Shown: positions 35,633 to 44,403, numbered from the stretch's first letter. The stretch: DNA of 47,542 nucleotides from an uncultured Prevotella sp. (GCA_946404405.1 CAMJDL010000021.1:1-47542); one strand, 5' to 3'. Notes: generated from the letters alone by a model not told the origin. Numbers and translations are program-made.

Positions 35633-36961
35633 ATGAACTTAAAAGTACGTTTAGCGGTCATGAACTTCTTGGAGTTCGCCGTGTGGGGTGCCTACCTCAC
35701 GTGTATGGGAAACTATCTGGGAATAGCTGGATTAGGTGATAAAATCTCATGGTTCTATGCTATTCAGGGTATTGTCAGTATCTTTATGCCTACACTGATG
35801 GGCATCGTGGCTGATAAGTATATCCAACCACAGCGTTTGTTAGGTCTTTGCCATTTGGTGGCTGGCGCTTTCATGATCAGTTGCTGGTGGCTCGGTGAGC
35901 AGGCTGGTTTCGGCAACGAGTTAGCTGACAAGTCGCTGTTCATAGCACTCTATACGCTAAGTGTGGCATTCTATATGCCAACCATTGCTCTGACCAATAC
36001 GGCGGCATTTACCATATTGAAGAACAACAATATGGATACCGTCAAGGACTTCCCGCCAATCCGTGTGTTGGGAACCGTAGGTTTCATCGCTACTATGTGG
36101 TTTGTCAACTGCGCCTTTATCGATGAAACTGGCTTCGGTTTTACCCTAGGTGAGAATGCCCATAAGTTCCAGTATACCTACTTGCAGTTCCTGGTATCAG
36201 GTGTTCTGAGCATCGTGCTCTTTGCCTATTGCTTCACATTACCTGAGTGTAAACTGGAGAAGAAGGAAGGCAAAGTATCGTTGGCAGAAACCCTCGGACT
36301 CAATGCCTTCAAGTTGTTCAAGCGCCGTCAGATGGCTCTGTTCTTTATCTTCTCAGCACTGCTGGGTATGTGTTTGCAGGTGACCAACGGTTTTGCCGGT
36401 CCGTTCCTGACCAGCTTTAAGGGCACACCGGAGTTTGCCGACACCTTCGCTGCCAATAATGCTACGATGCTGACCTCTATCTCGCAGATTAGTGAGGCCC
36501 TGTGTATCCTGATGATACCGTTCTTCCTGAAGCGTTTTGGCATCAAGGTTGTGATGATGATGTCGCTCTTTGCATGGGTATTCCGTTTCGGCTTCTTCGG
36601 CATTGGCGATCCTGCTATGCCTGGCGTCATCTTCTTCGTTCTCTCTTGCATCGTTTATGGTGTTGCCTTCGACTTCTTCAATGTGTCGGGTGGTATCTTC
36701 GTCGATCAGGAGTGTGATCCAAAGATTAAGGCTTCGGCTCAGGGTCTGTTTATGATGATGACTAACGGACTTGGTGCTACCATTGGTACATTAGCCGCTG
36801 GTGAGATTGTAAATGCTTTCTGTCATTGGGAAGGCGGATATTTGGTAGGTGACTGGCAGACCTGTTGGTTTACTTTTGCTTCGTTTGCATTGGTAGTAGG
36901 CATCACCTTTGCCATCGTCTTCAAACCCGAAAAGAAACCTATTGGAGAGATAAAACATTAA
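35633..36961 (+). CDS. NupG-family nucleoside:H+ symporter (MFS)
   Basis: 442-aa membrane transporter with twelve hydrophobic segments. The N-terminal LAVMNFLEFAVWGAYLTCMG, the motif PPIRVLGTVGFIATMW, and DFFNVSGGIFVDQECDPKIK are hallmarks of the NupG nucleoside permease family. Probably imports nucleosides with protons. It lies 2 bases before rsmE. Confidence 0.88.
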   Translation: MNLKVRLAVMNFLEFAVWGAYLTCMGNYLGIAGLGDKISWFYAIQGIVSIFMPTLMGIVADKYIQPQRLLGLCHLVAGAFMISCWWLGEQAGFGNELADKSLFIALYTLSVAFYMPTIALTNTAAFTILKNNNMDTVKDFPPIRVLGTVGFIATMWFVNCAFIDETGFGFTLGENAHKFQYTYLQFLVSGVLSIVLFAYCFTLPECKLEKKEGKVSLAETLGLNAFKLFKRRQMALFFIFSALLGMCLQVTNGFAGPFLTSFKGTPEFADTFAANNATMLTSISQISEALCILMIPFFLKRFGIKVVMMMSLFAWVFRFGFFGIGDPAMPGVIFFVLSCIVYGVAFDFFNVSGGIFVDQECDPKIKASAQGLFMMMTNGLGATIGTLAAGEIVNAFCHWEGGYLVGDWQTCWFTFASFALVVGITFAIVFKPEKKPIGEIKH

Positions 36962-36963
36962 AG

Positions 36964-37692
36964 ATGAAAGAAATTCGTTCCTTCTATGTCCCTGATGCGT
37001 TGACAGCCACCGAGTTGCCACCTGAAGAAGCCATGCATGCCTTGCGTGTGCTTCGCATGAAGATTGGCGATGAGATGGTATTGATGGACGGAAAGGGTAA
37101 CTACTATCGTGCAGAGGTGACTTTGGCCCATACCAAGCATTGCTTGTATGAAATCAAGGAACAAATGCCTCAGCAGCGACAGTGGCAGGGACATATTCAT
37201 CTGGCTATTGCACCTACGAAGATGATGGAGCGTATCGAATGGATGACAGAGAAGGCAGTAGAGGTGGGACTCGACGAATTGTCGTTCATTAACTGCCAGT
37301 TCTCTGAGCGTCGCTTGGTCAAGATTCCCCGTTTGGAGAAGATTATGATTTCTGCCGTCAAGCAGAGTCATAAGGCGTGGGCTACGCAGTTGAACGAGAT
37401 AGTTCCCTTCGATACTTTCATCCGGCAACCTCGTGAAGGACATAAATATATTGCTCATTGCTACGAAGAGGTGCCCCGTACCTATCTCTTCGATGAATTA
37501 TGCCAGCTTTCAGAATCTGAAGATGCTACCGTTCTGATTGGTCCCGAAGGCGACTTCTCAATCGATGAGGTTCGCCAAGCTGTCGCAGCAGGTTATGTCT
37601 CAGTGCATTTAGGCAAGAGTCGTCTGCGTACGGAAACGGCAGGCCTTTCGGCAGTGATGATGATGCAATTGGCAAAAGAGAATAATAAGTAG
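36964..37692 (+). CDS. rsmE: 16S rRNA (uracil1498-N3) methyltransferase RsmE
   Basis: 242-aa SPOUT methyltransferase of 16S rRNA. PUA-like N-terminus (HALRVLRMKIGDEMVLMDGK) and knot motifs KMMERIEWMTEKAVEVG, IGPEGDFSIDE and LGKSRLRTETAGL. Start ATG 36964 (MKEIRSFYVPDA) is just after the transporter stop; the longer frame overlaps that gene and was rejected. Confidence 0.95.
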   Translation: MKEIRSFYVPDALTATELPPEEAMHALRVLRMKIGDEMVLMDGKGNYYRAEVTLAHTKHCLYEIKEQMPQQRQWQGHIHLAIAPTKMMERIEWMTEKAVEVGLDELSFINCQFSERRLVKIPRLEKIMISAVKQSHKAWATQLNEIVPFDTFIRQPREGHKYIAHCYEEVPRTYLFDELCQLSESEDATVLIGPEGDFSIDEVRQAVAAGYVSVHLGKSRLRTETAGLSAVMMMQLAKENNK

Positions 37693-37721
37693 TTAACGAT
37701 AATTCATAAATTAAATTAGAT

Positions 37722-39062
37722 ATGACTGATGAGAAAATCATGGCTACCATCAAACCCGACGGGGAATGCTGGCAGCCGGAAATCGAGAAAATGCCTCGTG
37801 AACAGCTCAGAGAGCTGCAAGTAAAGAAACTGAAGGAGAGTATCAACGTAGCCTTGAAGTCACCGTTCTACAAGAAACGCTTGGGTGATTTAGGTATTAC
37901 GGCTGATTCTATCCAGACACCTGAGGATATCCGTAAGCTTCCTTTTACCACTAAGCAGGACTTGCGCGAGAACTATCCTTTCGGATTGGTAGGCGGTAAT
38001 ATGGACGACGCCATCCGTATTCACTCTACCAGTGGTACCACGGGACATCCGACGGTGGTTACATATTCTGAGCACGACATCTGTTCGTGGGCTAATATGA
38101 TTGCCCGCGATATGTATATGGTGGGCTGTCGTAAGAGCGACGTGTTCCAGAACTCCAGCGGTTATGGTATGTTCACCGGTGGTCTTGGTTTCCAGCACGG
38201 CGCCGAGTGGTTAGGTGCCACAACGGTTCCTGCTGCTGCTGGTAACTCGAAGCGTCAGATCATGTTCATCAAGGACTTTGGTACGACCTGTCTGCATGCC
38301 ATTCCTTCGTATGCCATCCGTTTGGCAGAGGTGTTCCAGGAGGAAGGTGTTGACCCACGCAGCACCAAACTCCGCACGCTTTTTATTGGTGCTGAGCCTC
38401 ATACCGAGGAGCAGCGTCAGCGCATCGAGCGTCTGTTGGGTGTCAAGGCCTACAATTCGTTCGGTATGACGGAGATGAATGGTCCCGGCGTGGCTTTCGA
38501 GTGTAAGTACCAGTGTGGCATGCACCTTTGGGAAGACAACTATATCATCGAGATTGTTAATCCAGATACGCTGGAACCAGTACCTGATGGTGAGATTGGT
38601 GAGATGGTGCTGACAACGCTCGATCGCACTATGATGCCTATCCTGCGCTACCGTACACGCGACTTGACCCGTATTATTCCTGGTGAGTGTAAGTGTGGAC
38701 GCACGCATCGCCGTATCGACCGAATCAAGGGACGTACCGATGATATGTTTATCATTAAGGGTGTCAACGTATTCCCGATGCAGGTCGAGAAGATTCTCGT
38801 TCAGTATCCTGGCTTGGGTAGCAACTATCTGATTACGCTCGATACCGAGGACGACAACGACATCATGACTGTTGAGGTTGAACTTGATGGCTTGAATACG
38901 GATGTTTATCCTGAGCTGCAGAAAATGACACGTGACATCCAGCGTGCGCTGAAGGATGAAATCCTGCTGACACCAAGGGTGAAACTTGTCAAGAAGGGTT
39001 CTCTGCCCGTTAGCGAGGGTAAGGCCGTTCGTGTTAAGGATCTCCGCCCGGGTAGAGGATGA
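37722..39062 (+). CDS. paaK: phenylacetate-CoA ligase
   Basis: 446-aa adenylate-forming enzyme that makes aryl-acetyl-CoA from phenylacetate, ATP and CoA. Core motif IHSTSGTTGHPTVVTYS (about residues 98-114), YNSFGMTEMNGPG, and RYRTRDLT near the hinge; C-terminal domain ends with a Lys-containing GSLPVSEGKAVRVKD. In gut anaerobes paaK usually stands with indolepyruvate oxidoreductase genes for fermentation of aromatic amino acids; those are not here. Overlaps the DUF3256 gene by 4 bases. Confidence 0.94.
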   Translation: MTDEKIMATIKPDGECWQPEIEKMPREQLRELQVKKLKESINVALKSPFYKKRLGDLGITADSIQTPEDIRKLPFTTKQDLRENYPFGLVGGNMDDAIRIHSTSGTTGHPTVVTYSEHDICSWANMIARDMYMVGCRKSDVFQNSSGYGMFTGGLGFQHGAEWLGATTVPAAAGNSKRQIMFIKDFGTTCLHAIPSYAIRLAEVFQEEGVDPRSTKLRTLFIGAEPHTEEQRQRIERLLGVKAYNSFGMTEMNGPGVAFECKYQCGMHLWEDNYIIEIVNPDTLEPVPDGEIGEMVLTTLDRTMMPILRYRTRDLTRIIPGECKCGRTHRRIDRIKGRTDDMFIIKGVNVFPMQVEKILVQYPGLGSNYLITLDTEDDNDIMTVEVELDGLNTDVYPELQKMTRDIQRALKDEILLTPRVKLVKKGSLPVSEGKAVRVKDLRPGRG

Positions 39063-39625
39063 AACTATTCTTTATAATAATATCGTTGTTCTTGACTTGT
39101 ACTGCTGAGGCACAGGTCAAGATGCGTGATGTCATCAAGCAGATGCCTGATTCGTTGGTGCCTTACCTTAAGCAGAATGCCCGCCTTGACTTCATCGATT
39201 TCATGGATTCGGGCATGAAGGCCGAGGTTAGCAACGAGTTTGGTGGTAAGAGTCAGATGACGGAACTCACTGACGATTATGCGTCGCTGACATTGAATTC
39301 TGCGTCACAGATTCAGTTGCGCTTGCTCGATGTCAGCGAACCTGTTGACGATGCACGTCAGATTATCTGTATGGTTCGCACCTATGGTGACGATATCCGC
39401 GAGAGTACTATCGGCTTCTATTCCATGAAGTGGCGACCGCTTCCTCAAGAGGAGCGTATCGCATTGCCTTCTTACATGCATCACATCGTGCTCAGCTCCA
39501 ATGTTCCCGAATTGACGGTTTATCGCGAAACGAGCATGGATGCCCCTGCAAATGAGGAACAAAAGGAAATTGACAAAACGTTAATTTCTTTTAAATGGAA
39601 TGGTGAGGTGTTTAAAATGTATTAA
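39059..39625 (+). CDS. DUF3256 secreted protein
   Basis: 188-aa protein with a Sec signal peptide (cleavage after AEAQ, about residue 19) and the DUF3256 pattern: FDFMDSG-like IDFMDSGMKAEVSNEFGGKS, then QIQLRLL and TIGFYSMKW. Family seen in Bacteroidales; function unknown. Co-translated with paaK through an ATGA overlap. Last gene of the ileS cluster. Confidence 0.88.
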   Translation: MKLFFIIISLFLTCTAEAQVKMRDVIKQMPDSLVPYLKQNARLDFIDFMDSGMKAEVSNEFGGKSQMTELTDDYASLTLNSASQIQLRLLDVSEPVDDARQIICMVRTYGDDIRESTIGFYSMKWRPLPQEERIALPSYMHHIVLSSNVPELTVYRETSMDAPANEEQKEIDKTLISFKWNGEVFKMY

Positions 39626-39657
39626 ATAATACACTTGAAAAATAGAAAATCATTGCT

Positions 39658-39682
39658 GATACGAGAAATATTCGTATCTTTG
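39658..39682 (+). promoter_or_regulatory. promoter with overlapping inverted repeat, ahead of a small-RNA candidate
   Basis: TATCTTTG at 39675-39682 is the -7 box. A perfect 7-bp inverted repeat GATACGA / TCGTATC (39658-39664 and 39672-39678) overlaps it, a layout fit for repressor control. Confidence 0.6.
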
Positions 39683-39687
39683 TAGTG

Positions 39688-39760
39688 TGTTTTTCATGGT
39701 ATTAGATTATTAAGGTTAATTTGGAGATTGGTTGTCGTGAGATAACCAATCTTTATTTTT
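39688..39760 (+). ncRNA. candidate small RNA, about 70 nt
   Basis: A TAnnTTTG promoter and a strong intrinsic terminator are separated by about 40 bases with no credible ORF (only MVLDY from 39696). The transcript would run from about 39688 to the T-run. The 5' part is unstructured and U-rich (TGTGTTTTTCATGGTATTAG), the 3' part is the terminator hairpin. Class known in Bacteroidales as short promoter-terminator RNAs; whether it belongs to a named family (for example Bacteroidales-1) needs a covariance search. Confidence 0.6.
39725..39759 (+). terminator. intrinsic terminator of the small-RNA candidate
   Basis: Arms AGATTGGTTGTC and GATAACCAATCT pair over 12 bp with one G-U, closed by a GTGA (GNRA-type) tetraloop, then TTATTTTT. 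Confidence 0.85.
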
Positions 39761-39780
39761 AGCCGTTTTTTCAACCCTTT

Positions 39781-41001
39781 TTATTCATCAATTTTACGTT
39801 CCAAAAAGAACCCTTGGGAACGCAGAAAATAGAGCAGGACACCTGCAAGATTGACTATTGCTACCGTCCAAAATGCGGTGGCATATCCAAAAGCTTCTGC
39901 CAGTATTCCACCCAAAAGGATGCCTAATCCCATACCTACATCCCACGAGATAAGAATTGTTGAGTTGGCTGTTCCGCGTTCATTATGATGTGCCATACTT
40001 ATCATCATGTTCTGGAAGGCAGGCCATAGATGACCGTTTCCCAGTCCGATAAGCAATGCCGAACCATAGTAGCCGATGGAAGTGAAGAGTGAAGAGTGAA
40101 GAGTGAAAAGTTGGCTGCCGCCTAACGTGGGCATCAGTATAAACAACGTGTAGCCCACCAGCGAGATAACCATCCCTTCTGCGGCATTATGCGTCAAGCG
40201 TCCCTGTCGCAATGCTTTTCCTCCTTGCAGACGTGAGAGTATCAGACCAATGGAGCAAAGCATGAACCACGTGCCTGTTCCTCCCGTTATACCCATCACC
40301 TGTTTGCCGTAAATGGCCAGATAGTTGCTCAGCACACCAAAGCAGAAACCGAAGAATACCATGTTGACGCCTATGAGCCATCCTCGCTTCAGGAAAAAAC
40401 GGTCTAGCGAAATGGCTCGCTTGTCGTTGAGCGTTTGTTTCTTCTCCAGTTTGACCGTTGAATCAATGATGAGTCCGAAGGTGGCAACCATCAGAGCCAA
40501 CCAGAACAACAGATGGAAGTTGTGTGTCTGCGCATAGATGAAGATGGCAAACGACGGTGCAATTGCCATTGCCAGATTATTGCTGAGTCCGTAGTAACCA
40601 ATGCCCTCGTTTCGGCGTGAAGAGGGTAATACATCGATGGCTACTGTGGAGTTAGCTACGGTGAGTGCGCCGAATGGTCCGCCATGCAAGGTTCTTACAA
40701 TCGTAAACAGCAGTAGTGTCGATGCTGCCAGATAGCCGGCAAAGAAGATGGCAAATGCCGTATAGCAAACCATCAGCACCGTCTTTCGTGGGAAAGAGTC
40801 CACAAAGTATCCGCTGAAGGGGCGGAACAGCAAGGCGGTAATGGTGTATCCTGACAGTACAAGTCCGATGACGTCCTTGGTGGCTCCGAATGTTTCGTGC
40901 AGGTATAGCGGAAGCAGTAGTGTCAGCAAATAAAAGGCGGTGAATAGCGAGAAGTTCGCTACCATCACCTTACAATAGTTGCTGTTCCACAGGCGTTCCA
41001 T
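39781..41001 (-). CDS. MFS transporter downstream of hisC
   Basis: 406-aa twelve-helix major facilitator. Between helices 2 and 3 it has RPFSGYFVDSFPRKTVL (variant of the GxLaDrxGrr motif), and ERGTANSTILISWDVGMGLG in the second half. Substrate unknown; drug or sugar efflux type possible. Oddity: QLFTLHSSLFTS (about residues 299-310, loop between helices) is written by a 7-bp tandem repeat. It starts right after another such array and follows hisC on the same strand, where hisB might be expected. Confidence 0.87.
   Translation of the reverse strand: MERLWNSNYCKVMVANFSLFTAFYLLTLLLPLYLHETFGATKDVIGLVLSGYTITALLFRPFSGYFVDSFPRKTVLMVCYTAFAIFFAGYLAASTLLLFTIVRTLHGGPFGALTVANSTVAIDVLPSSRRNEGIGYYGLSNNLAMAIAPSFAIFIYAQTHNFHLLFWLALMVATFGLIIDSTVKLEKKQTLNDKRAISLDRFFLKRGWLIGVNMVFFGFCFGVLSNYLAIYGKQVMGITGGTGTWFMLCSIGLILSRLQGGKALRQGRLTHNAAEGMVISLVGYTLFILMPTLGGSQLFTLHSSLFTSIGYYGSALLIGLGNGHLWPAFQNMMISMAHHNERGTANSTILISWDVGMGLGILLGGILAEAFGYATAFWTVAIVNLAGVLLYFLRSQGFFLERKIDE
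40081..40108 (+). repeat. heptamer array 10 (agtgaag family), inside the MFS gene
   Basis: Three perfect agtgaag and one agtgaaa, in frame within the MFS gene on the minus strand. Same family as the array at 9186. Confidence 0.8.
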
Positions 41002-41005
41002 AGAC

Positions 41006-41047
41006 GTTGAACATTGAACGTTGAACGTTGAACAATTAACGTTGAAC
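41006..41047 (-). repeat. heptamer array 11 (gttgaac family) between hisC and the MFS gene
   Basis: Six 7-mers: gttgaac four times, attgaac, aattaac. It fills the 47-base gap from the hisC stop to the MFS start codon. Confidence 0.82.
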
Positions 41048-41048
41048 G

Positions 41049-42083
41049 TTAGTATTGGCGCAGAGCACTGAGCAGTTCGTTATTCTCCGTACGGTTGCCA
41101 ATCGTGATGCGCAGGCAGTTCTGACAAAGCTGAACCTTGTTGCGGTTACGCACAATGATGCCTTTTTCCACCAGATAGTTGTATATGGCATTCGCATCCG
41201 TCATCTTTGCCAGGAAGAAGTTGGCATCCGTCTTATAAATCTTTTCGCAGATGGGCAACTCCAGGAAGGCCTGCATCAACCGTGACCGTTCTGCCATCAG
41301 AATCTTCACCCACTTATCCACTTCGAACGGGTCTTTCAGCATCGCCATCGCTTGATCCTGTGTCAGCTGGTTGACGTTATAAGGATACTTCACCTTATTA
41401 TATATAGAGATGATCTCTTTCGAAGCAAAGGCCATACCCAGTCGGATGGCTGCCGATCCCCACGCCTTCGACATGGTCTGCAGAATGATGAGGTTGGGGT
41501 GCTTGGGCAGTTCCTGACGCATAGACAACTGCTGGGCAAAGTCGATATAGGCCTCGTCAACAATGACGATACCTTCAAAGCCCTCGATGACTTTCAGTAT
41601 CTCGTCGCGGTTCAGCGAATTACCAGTCGGATTATTGGGCGAACAGATCCAGATAATCTTGGTGTTCGCATCGCACGCAGCCAGCAAGTCAGCAGCTTTG
41701 AAGTCGAAGTTCTCGTCAAGCAGGACGGTACGATACTCAATGTCGTTGATGTCGGCACACACCTGATACATACCGTAGGTCGGTGCAATGGCCACCACAT
41801 TGTCGCGTCCGGGATTGCAGAACACACGATAGGCCAAATCGATAGCCTCGTCGCTGCCATTGCCTAAGAAAATGTTTTCCTCAGGAATGCCCTTCACCTT
41901 CTTCAGCATCTGTTTCAGTTCGCGCTGCAGCGGGTCCGGATAGCGGTTGTATGGACCATTATACGGATTCTCGTTGGCATCAAGGAAAACGTGCGCCTCC
42001 TTGCCTGAATACTCATCACGTGCTGACGAATAAGGCGCTAATTTCCAGATATTTGGTCTTACGAGTTGCTCTAAACTAATCAT
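41049..42083 (-). CDS. hisC: histidinol-phosphate aminotransferase
   Basis: 344-aa class II aminotransferase-like PLP enzyme of histidine synthesis. [10 protein letters not shown] and DEAYIDFA are the cofactor-site motifs; the PLP lysine is Lys206 in [17 protein letters not shown]. Start ATG 42083 follows the hisD stop after 16 bases of heptamer repeat. Usual length for HisC. Confidence 0.96.
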   Translation of the reverse strand: MISLEQLVRPNIWKLAPYSSARDEYSGKEAHVFLDANENPYNGPYNRYPDPLQRELKQMLKKVKGIPEENIFLGNGSDEAIDLAYRVFCNPGRDNVVAIAPTYGMYQVCADINDIEYRTVLLDENFDFKAADLLAACDANTKIIWICSPNNPTGNSLNRDEILKVIEGFEGIVIVDEAYIDFAQQLSMRQELPKHPNLIILQTMSKAWGSAAIRLGMAFASKEIISIYNKVKYPYNVNQLTQDQAMAMLKDPFEVDKWVKILMAERSRLMQAFLELPICEKIYKTDANFFLAKMTDANAIYNYLVEKGIIVRNRNKVQLCQNCLRITIGNRTENNELLSALRQY

Positions 42084-42111
42084 AATTACTCATTACTAAT
42101 TACTCATTACT
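42084..42111 (-). repeat. heptamer array 12 (aattact family) across the hisD/hisC junction
   Basis: Four 7-mers alternating aattact and cattact. On the coding strand it writes the last codons (SNE) and stop codon of hisD and runs up to the hisC ATG. Confidence 0.78.
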
Positions 42112-43389
42112 AATTGAACGTATTCTTACGCTCATGGCGTTCTTGTGTGCATCCAACTGCTCAGCCTCTGCCATCAGTTCCACGGCACGGCCAATATGAC
42201 GGATGCCTTCTTCTGTCAAGTGCTGGAAGGTAATCTTACGGCAGTACGAGTCCAGATTCACACCGTTATACGCCGTTGCGTAGCCGTGTGTAGGCAGCGT
42301 GTGATTGGTACCGCTGGCATAGTCGCCGGCACTCTCACAAGCGTATTGACCCAGGAACACGCTGCCTGCATTGACCACGCGTTCAGCCAACTGCTCGTAG
42401 TCCTTCACCTGCAGAATCAGGTGCTCGGGGGCATAGAGGTTCGAGAGGTCTATCATCTCGTTGACTGAATTAACGAGCACGTAGCAGCTGTTGTCCAATG
42501 CTTTGGCAGCCATCTCCTTGCGCGGCAGTTGTTGCAATTGCTTGTCAACCTCAGCCTGTACTTCGTTCAGTTTTGCCTCGCTCGTTGTAATGAACAGCAC
42601 CTGCGAGTCGATGCCGTGCTCAGCCTGCGACAACAGGTCGGCAGCTACAAACTCCGCATTTGCTGTCTCGTCAGCCAGCACGCAAACCTCACTGGGACCG
42701 GCAGGCATGTCGATAGCCACCTCGTCGAGTGACACGTGTTGTTTCGCTGCCATCACGTATTGGTTGCCAGGACCGAAAATCTTGAAGACCTTGGGTACCG
42801 ACTCCGTCCCGTATGCCATAGCACCGATAGCCTGAACACCACCAATCTTGAATATCTTGCTGACACCGGCAATGCGGGCAGCCACAAGAATGGCAGGATT
42901 CACTTTGCCTTCGCGGTTCGGAGGCGTACAGAGCACGATTTCCTTACAGCCGGCAATCTTCGCAGGTGTTGCCAACATCAGAACGGTAGAGAAGAGTGGG
43001 GCAGTGCCACCGGGGATGTAGAGGCCTACACGCTCTATGGCTACGCTCTTTTGCCAGCAGGTGACGCCTTCCTGCGTCTTCACCTTCTGGCCTACGAAAC
43101 GCTGTGAGATATGGAACACCTTGATGTTATGATGAGCAAGGATGATGGCGTCGCGCAGTTCATTGCTCACCATCTTCTCTGCCTCGTCCATCTCTGCCTC
43201 GCTGACAGCAAGGTTCGTCAGTTCAGCCTTGTCGAACTTTAGCTCATACTCACGCACGGCCTCGTCGCCACGCTGACGGATGTCGTTCAGCACGGTGCTC
43301 ACCGTTTCGTTCAGCTTCGTCAGGTCCAGTCGTGGACGTTCTACGATTTCCGTCCATTGATCCCGTTTCGGATTCTTATATATTTTCAT
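42100..43389 (-). CDS. hisD: histidinol dehydrogenase
   Basis: 429-aa zinc enzyme oxidising histidinol to histidine in two NAD-dependent steps. Motifs: FGPGNQYVMAAKQHV, SQAEHGIDSQVLF, LYAPEHLILQ and SAGDYASGTNHTLPT, which include the metal and base residues of the family. The C-terminal four or five residues and stop codon lie in a 7-bp repeat. Confidence 0.97.
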   Translation of the reverse strand: MKIYKNPKRDQWTEIVERPRLDLTKLNETVSTVLNDIRQRGDEAVREYELKFDKAELTNLAVSEAEMDEAEKMVSNELRDAIILAHHNIKVFHISQRFVGQKVKTQEGVTCWQKSVAIERVGLYIPGGTAPLFSTVLMLATPAKIAGCKEIVLCTPPNREGKVNPAILVAARIAGVSKIFKIGGVQAIGAMAYGTESVPKVFKIFGPGNQYVMAAKQHVSLDEVAIDMPAGPSEVCVLADETANAEFVAADLLSQAEHGIDSQVLFITTSEAKLNEVQAEVDKQLQQLPRKEMAAKALDNSCYVLVNSVNEMIDLSNLYAPEHLILQVKDYEQLAERVVNAGSVFLGQYACESAGDYASGTNHTLPTHGYATAYNGVNLDSYCRKITFQHLTEEGIRHIGRAVELMAEAEQLDAHKNAMSVRIRSISNE

Positions 43390-43402
43390 TGCGGTAGCAA
43401 AC

Positions 43403-43423
43403 TATTCACTATTCACTTTTCAC
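43403..43423 (-). repeat. heptamer array 13 (agtgaat family) between hisG and hisD
   Basis: Three 7-mers tattcac, tattcac, ttttcac in the 44-base gap. On the coding strand they read as gtgaata/gtgaaaa, akin to the arrays at 9186 and 40081. Confidence 0.6.
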
Positions 43424-43433
43424 TAGCGAAGCG

Positions 43434-44285
43434 CTAAAGTATCATTTTTTCAATTGGCGTCACCAAGATGCCCTGTGCCCCCATCTCCTTCAGTTTACCG
43501 ATAATCTCCCAGAAACGCTTCTGGTCCAGCACCGTGTGTACCGAGCACCACTCCTCGTCGGCCAGAGGGATAATCGTTGGACTCTTCAGTCCGGGCAATA
43601 CGTCAATAATCTCCTGCAGACGGGCCTTCGGTGCATTCATGCGTACATACTTCTTGTCCTCGGCATCCTTGACGGCCTTGAATCGGAACAGCATTTCGTC
43701 CAAAGTGGCACGCTTGTCCTGACTCATATTCTTGTTACCAATGAGCAGTGCCTCGCTCTTCATCACCACCTCTACTTCACGCAGGTTATTACTAACCAAC
43801 GTAGAGCCAGAAGACACAATGTCGAAAATGCCGTCGGCCAGTCCGATGCCCGGGCTGATTTCCACGCTGCCTGTGATGACGTGAATCTCGCAGTTCACAC
43901 CCTGCTGCTTCATGTAGTCGCGCAGAATGTTAGGATACGACGTGGCAATCTTCTTGCCGTTAAACCAGTTGACGCCACGATACTCAATCTCCTTGGGGAT
44001 GGCCAGCGACAGACGGCACTGCGAGAAACCCAGACGTGAGATGATGTCGGCATCCTCGCCACGCTCAACGAACTCGTTTTCGCCCACCACGCCGATGTCA
44101 GCCACACCGCTGGCTACGCTCTGTGGTATATCATCGTCGCGCAGGTAGAGCACCTCCAGCGGGAAGTTGCTCGACTGTACCAGCAAGGTACGTTTTGAGG
44201 CACTTATCTTAATGTCTGCTTCAGCCAGCAGGTTCATGGTGTCTTCATACAGACGACCTTTCGATTGTACGGCAATTCTTAACAT
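43434..44285 (-). CDS. hisG: ATP phosphoribosyltransferase, long form
   Basis: 283-aa HisG of the long type, first and committed step of histidine synthesis. The catalytic part starts MLRIAVQSKGRLYEDTMNLL; the PRPP loop is GIFDIVSSGSTLVSNNL; the C-terminal regulatory domain (about 210-283) would bind histidine for feedback control and makes HisZ unnecessary. Start ATG 44285 matches the family; the upstream in-frame ATG adds a Lys-rich tail and overlaps the promoter. Confidence 0.96.
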   Translation of the reverse strand: MLRIAVQSKGRLYEDTMNLLAEADIKISASKRTLLVQSSNFPLEVLYLRDDDIPQSVASGVADIGVVGENEFVERGEDADIISRLGFSQCRLSLAIPKEIEYRGVNWFNGKKIATSYPNILRDYMKQQGVNCEIHVITGSVEISPGIGLADGIFDIVSSGSTLVSNNLREVEVVMKSEALLIGNKNMSQDKRATLDEMLFRFKAVKDAEDKKYVRMNAPKARLQEIIDVLPGLKSPTIIPLADEEWCSVHTVLDQKRFWEIIGKLKEMGAQGILVTPIEKMIL

Positions 44286-44315
44286 ATTTCTTTCTCTTTT
44301 CTTCTTTTTAGCCTG

Positions 44316-44323
44316 CAAAATTA
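44316..44323 (-). promoter_or_regulatory. -7 promoter box for the his operon
   Basis: TAATTTTG on the minus strand, 30 bases before the hisG ATG. No His-rich leader peptide or attenuator is seen. Confidence 0.6.
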
Positions 44324-44403
44324 CTCAAAATAGTTGATATATGCAAGAAAAACATGCTAATATCGATAATTTACCTTATATTTACAACAATTTACCAATA
44401 ATA

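Noticed and set aside
44286..44400. histidine leader peptide or T-box before hisG
   Set aside because: No run of His codons and no terminator/antiterminator pair; the promoter is only 30 bases from hisG.
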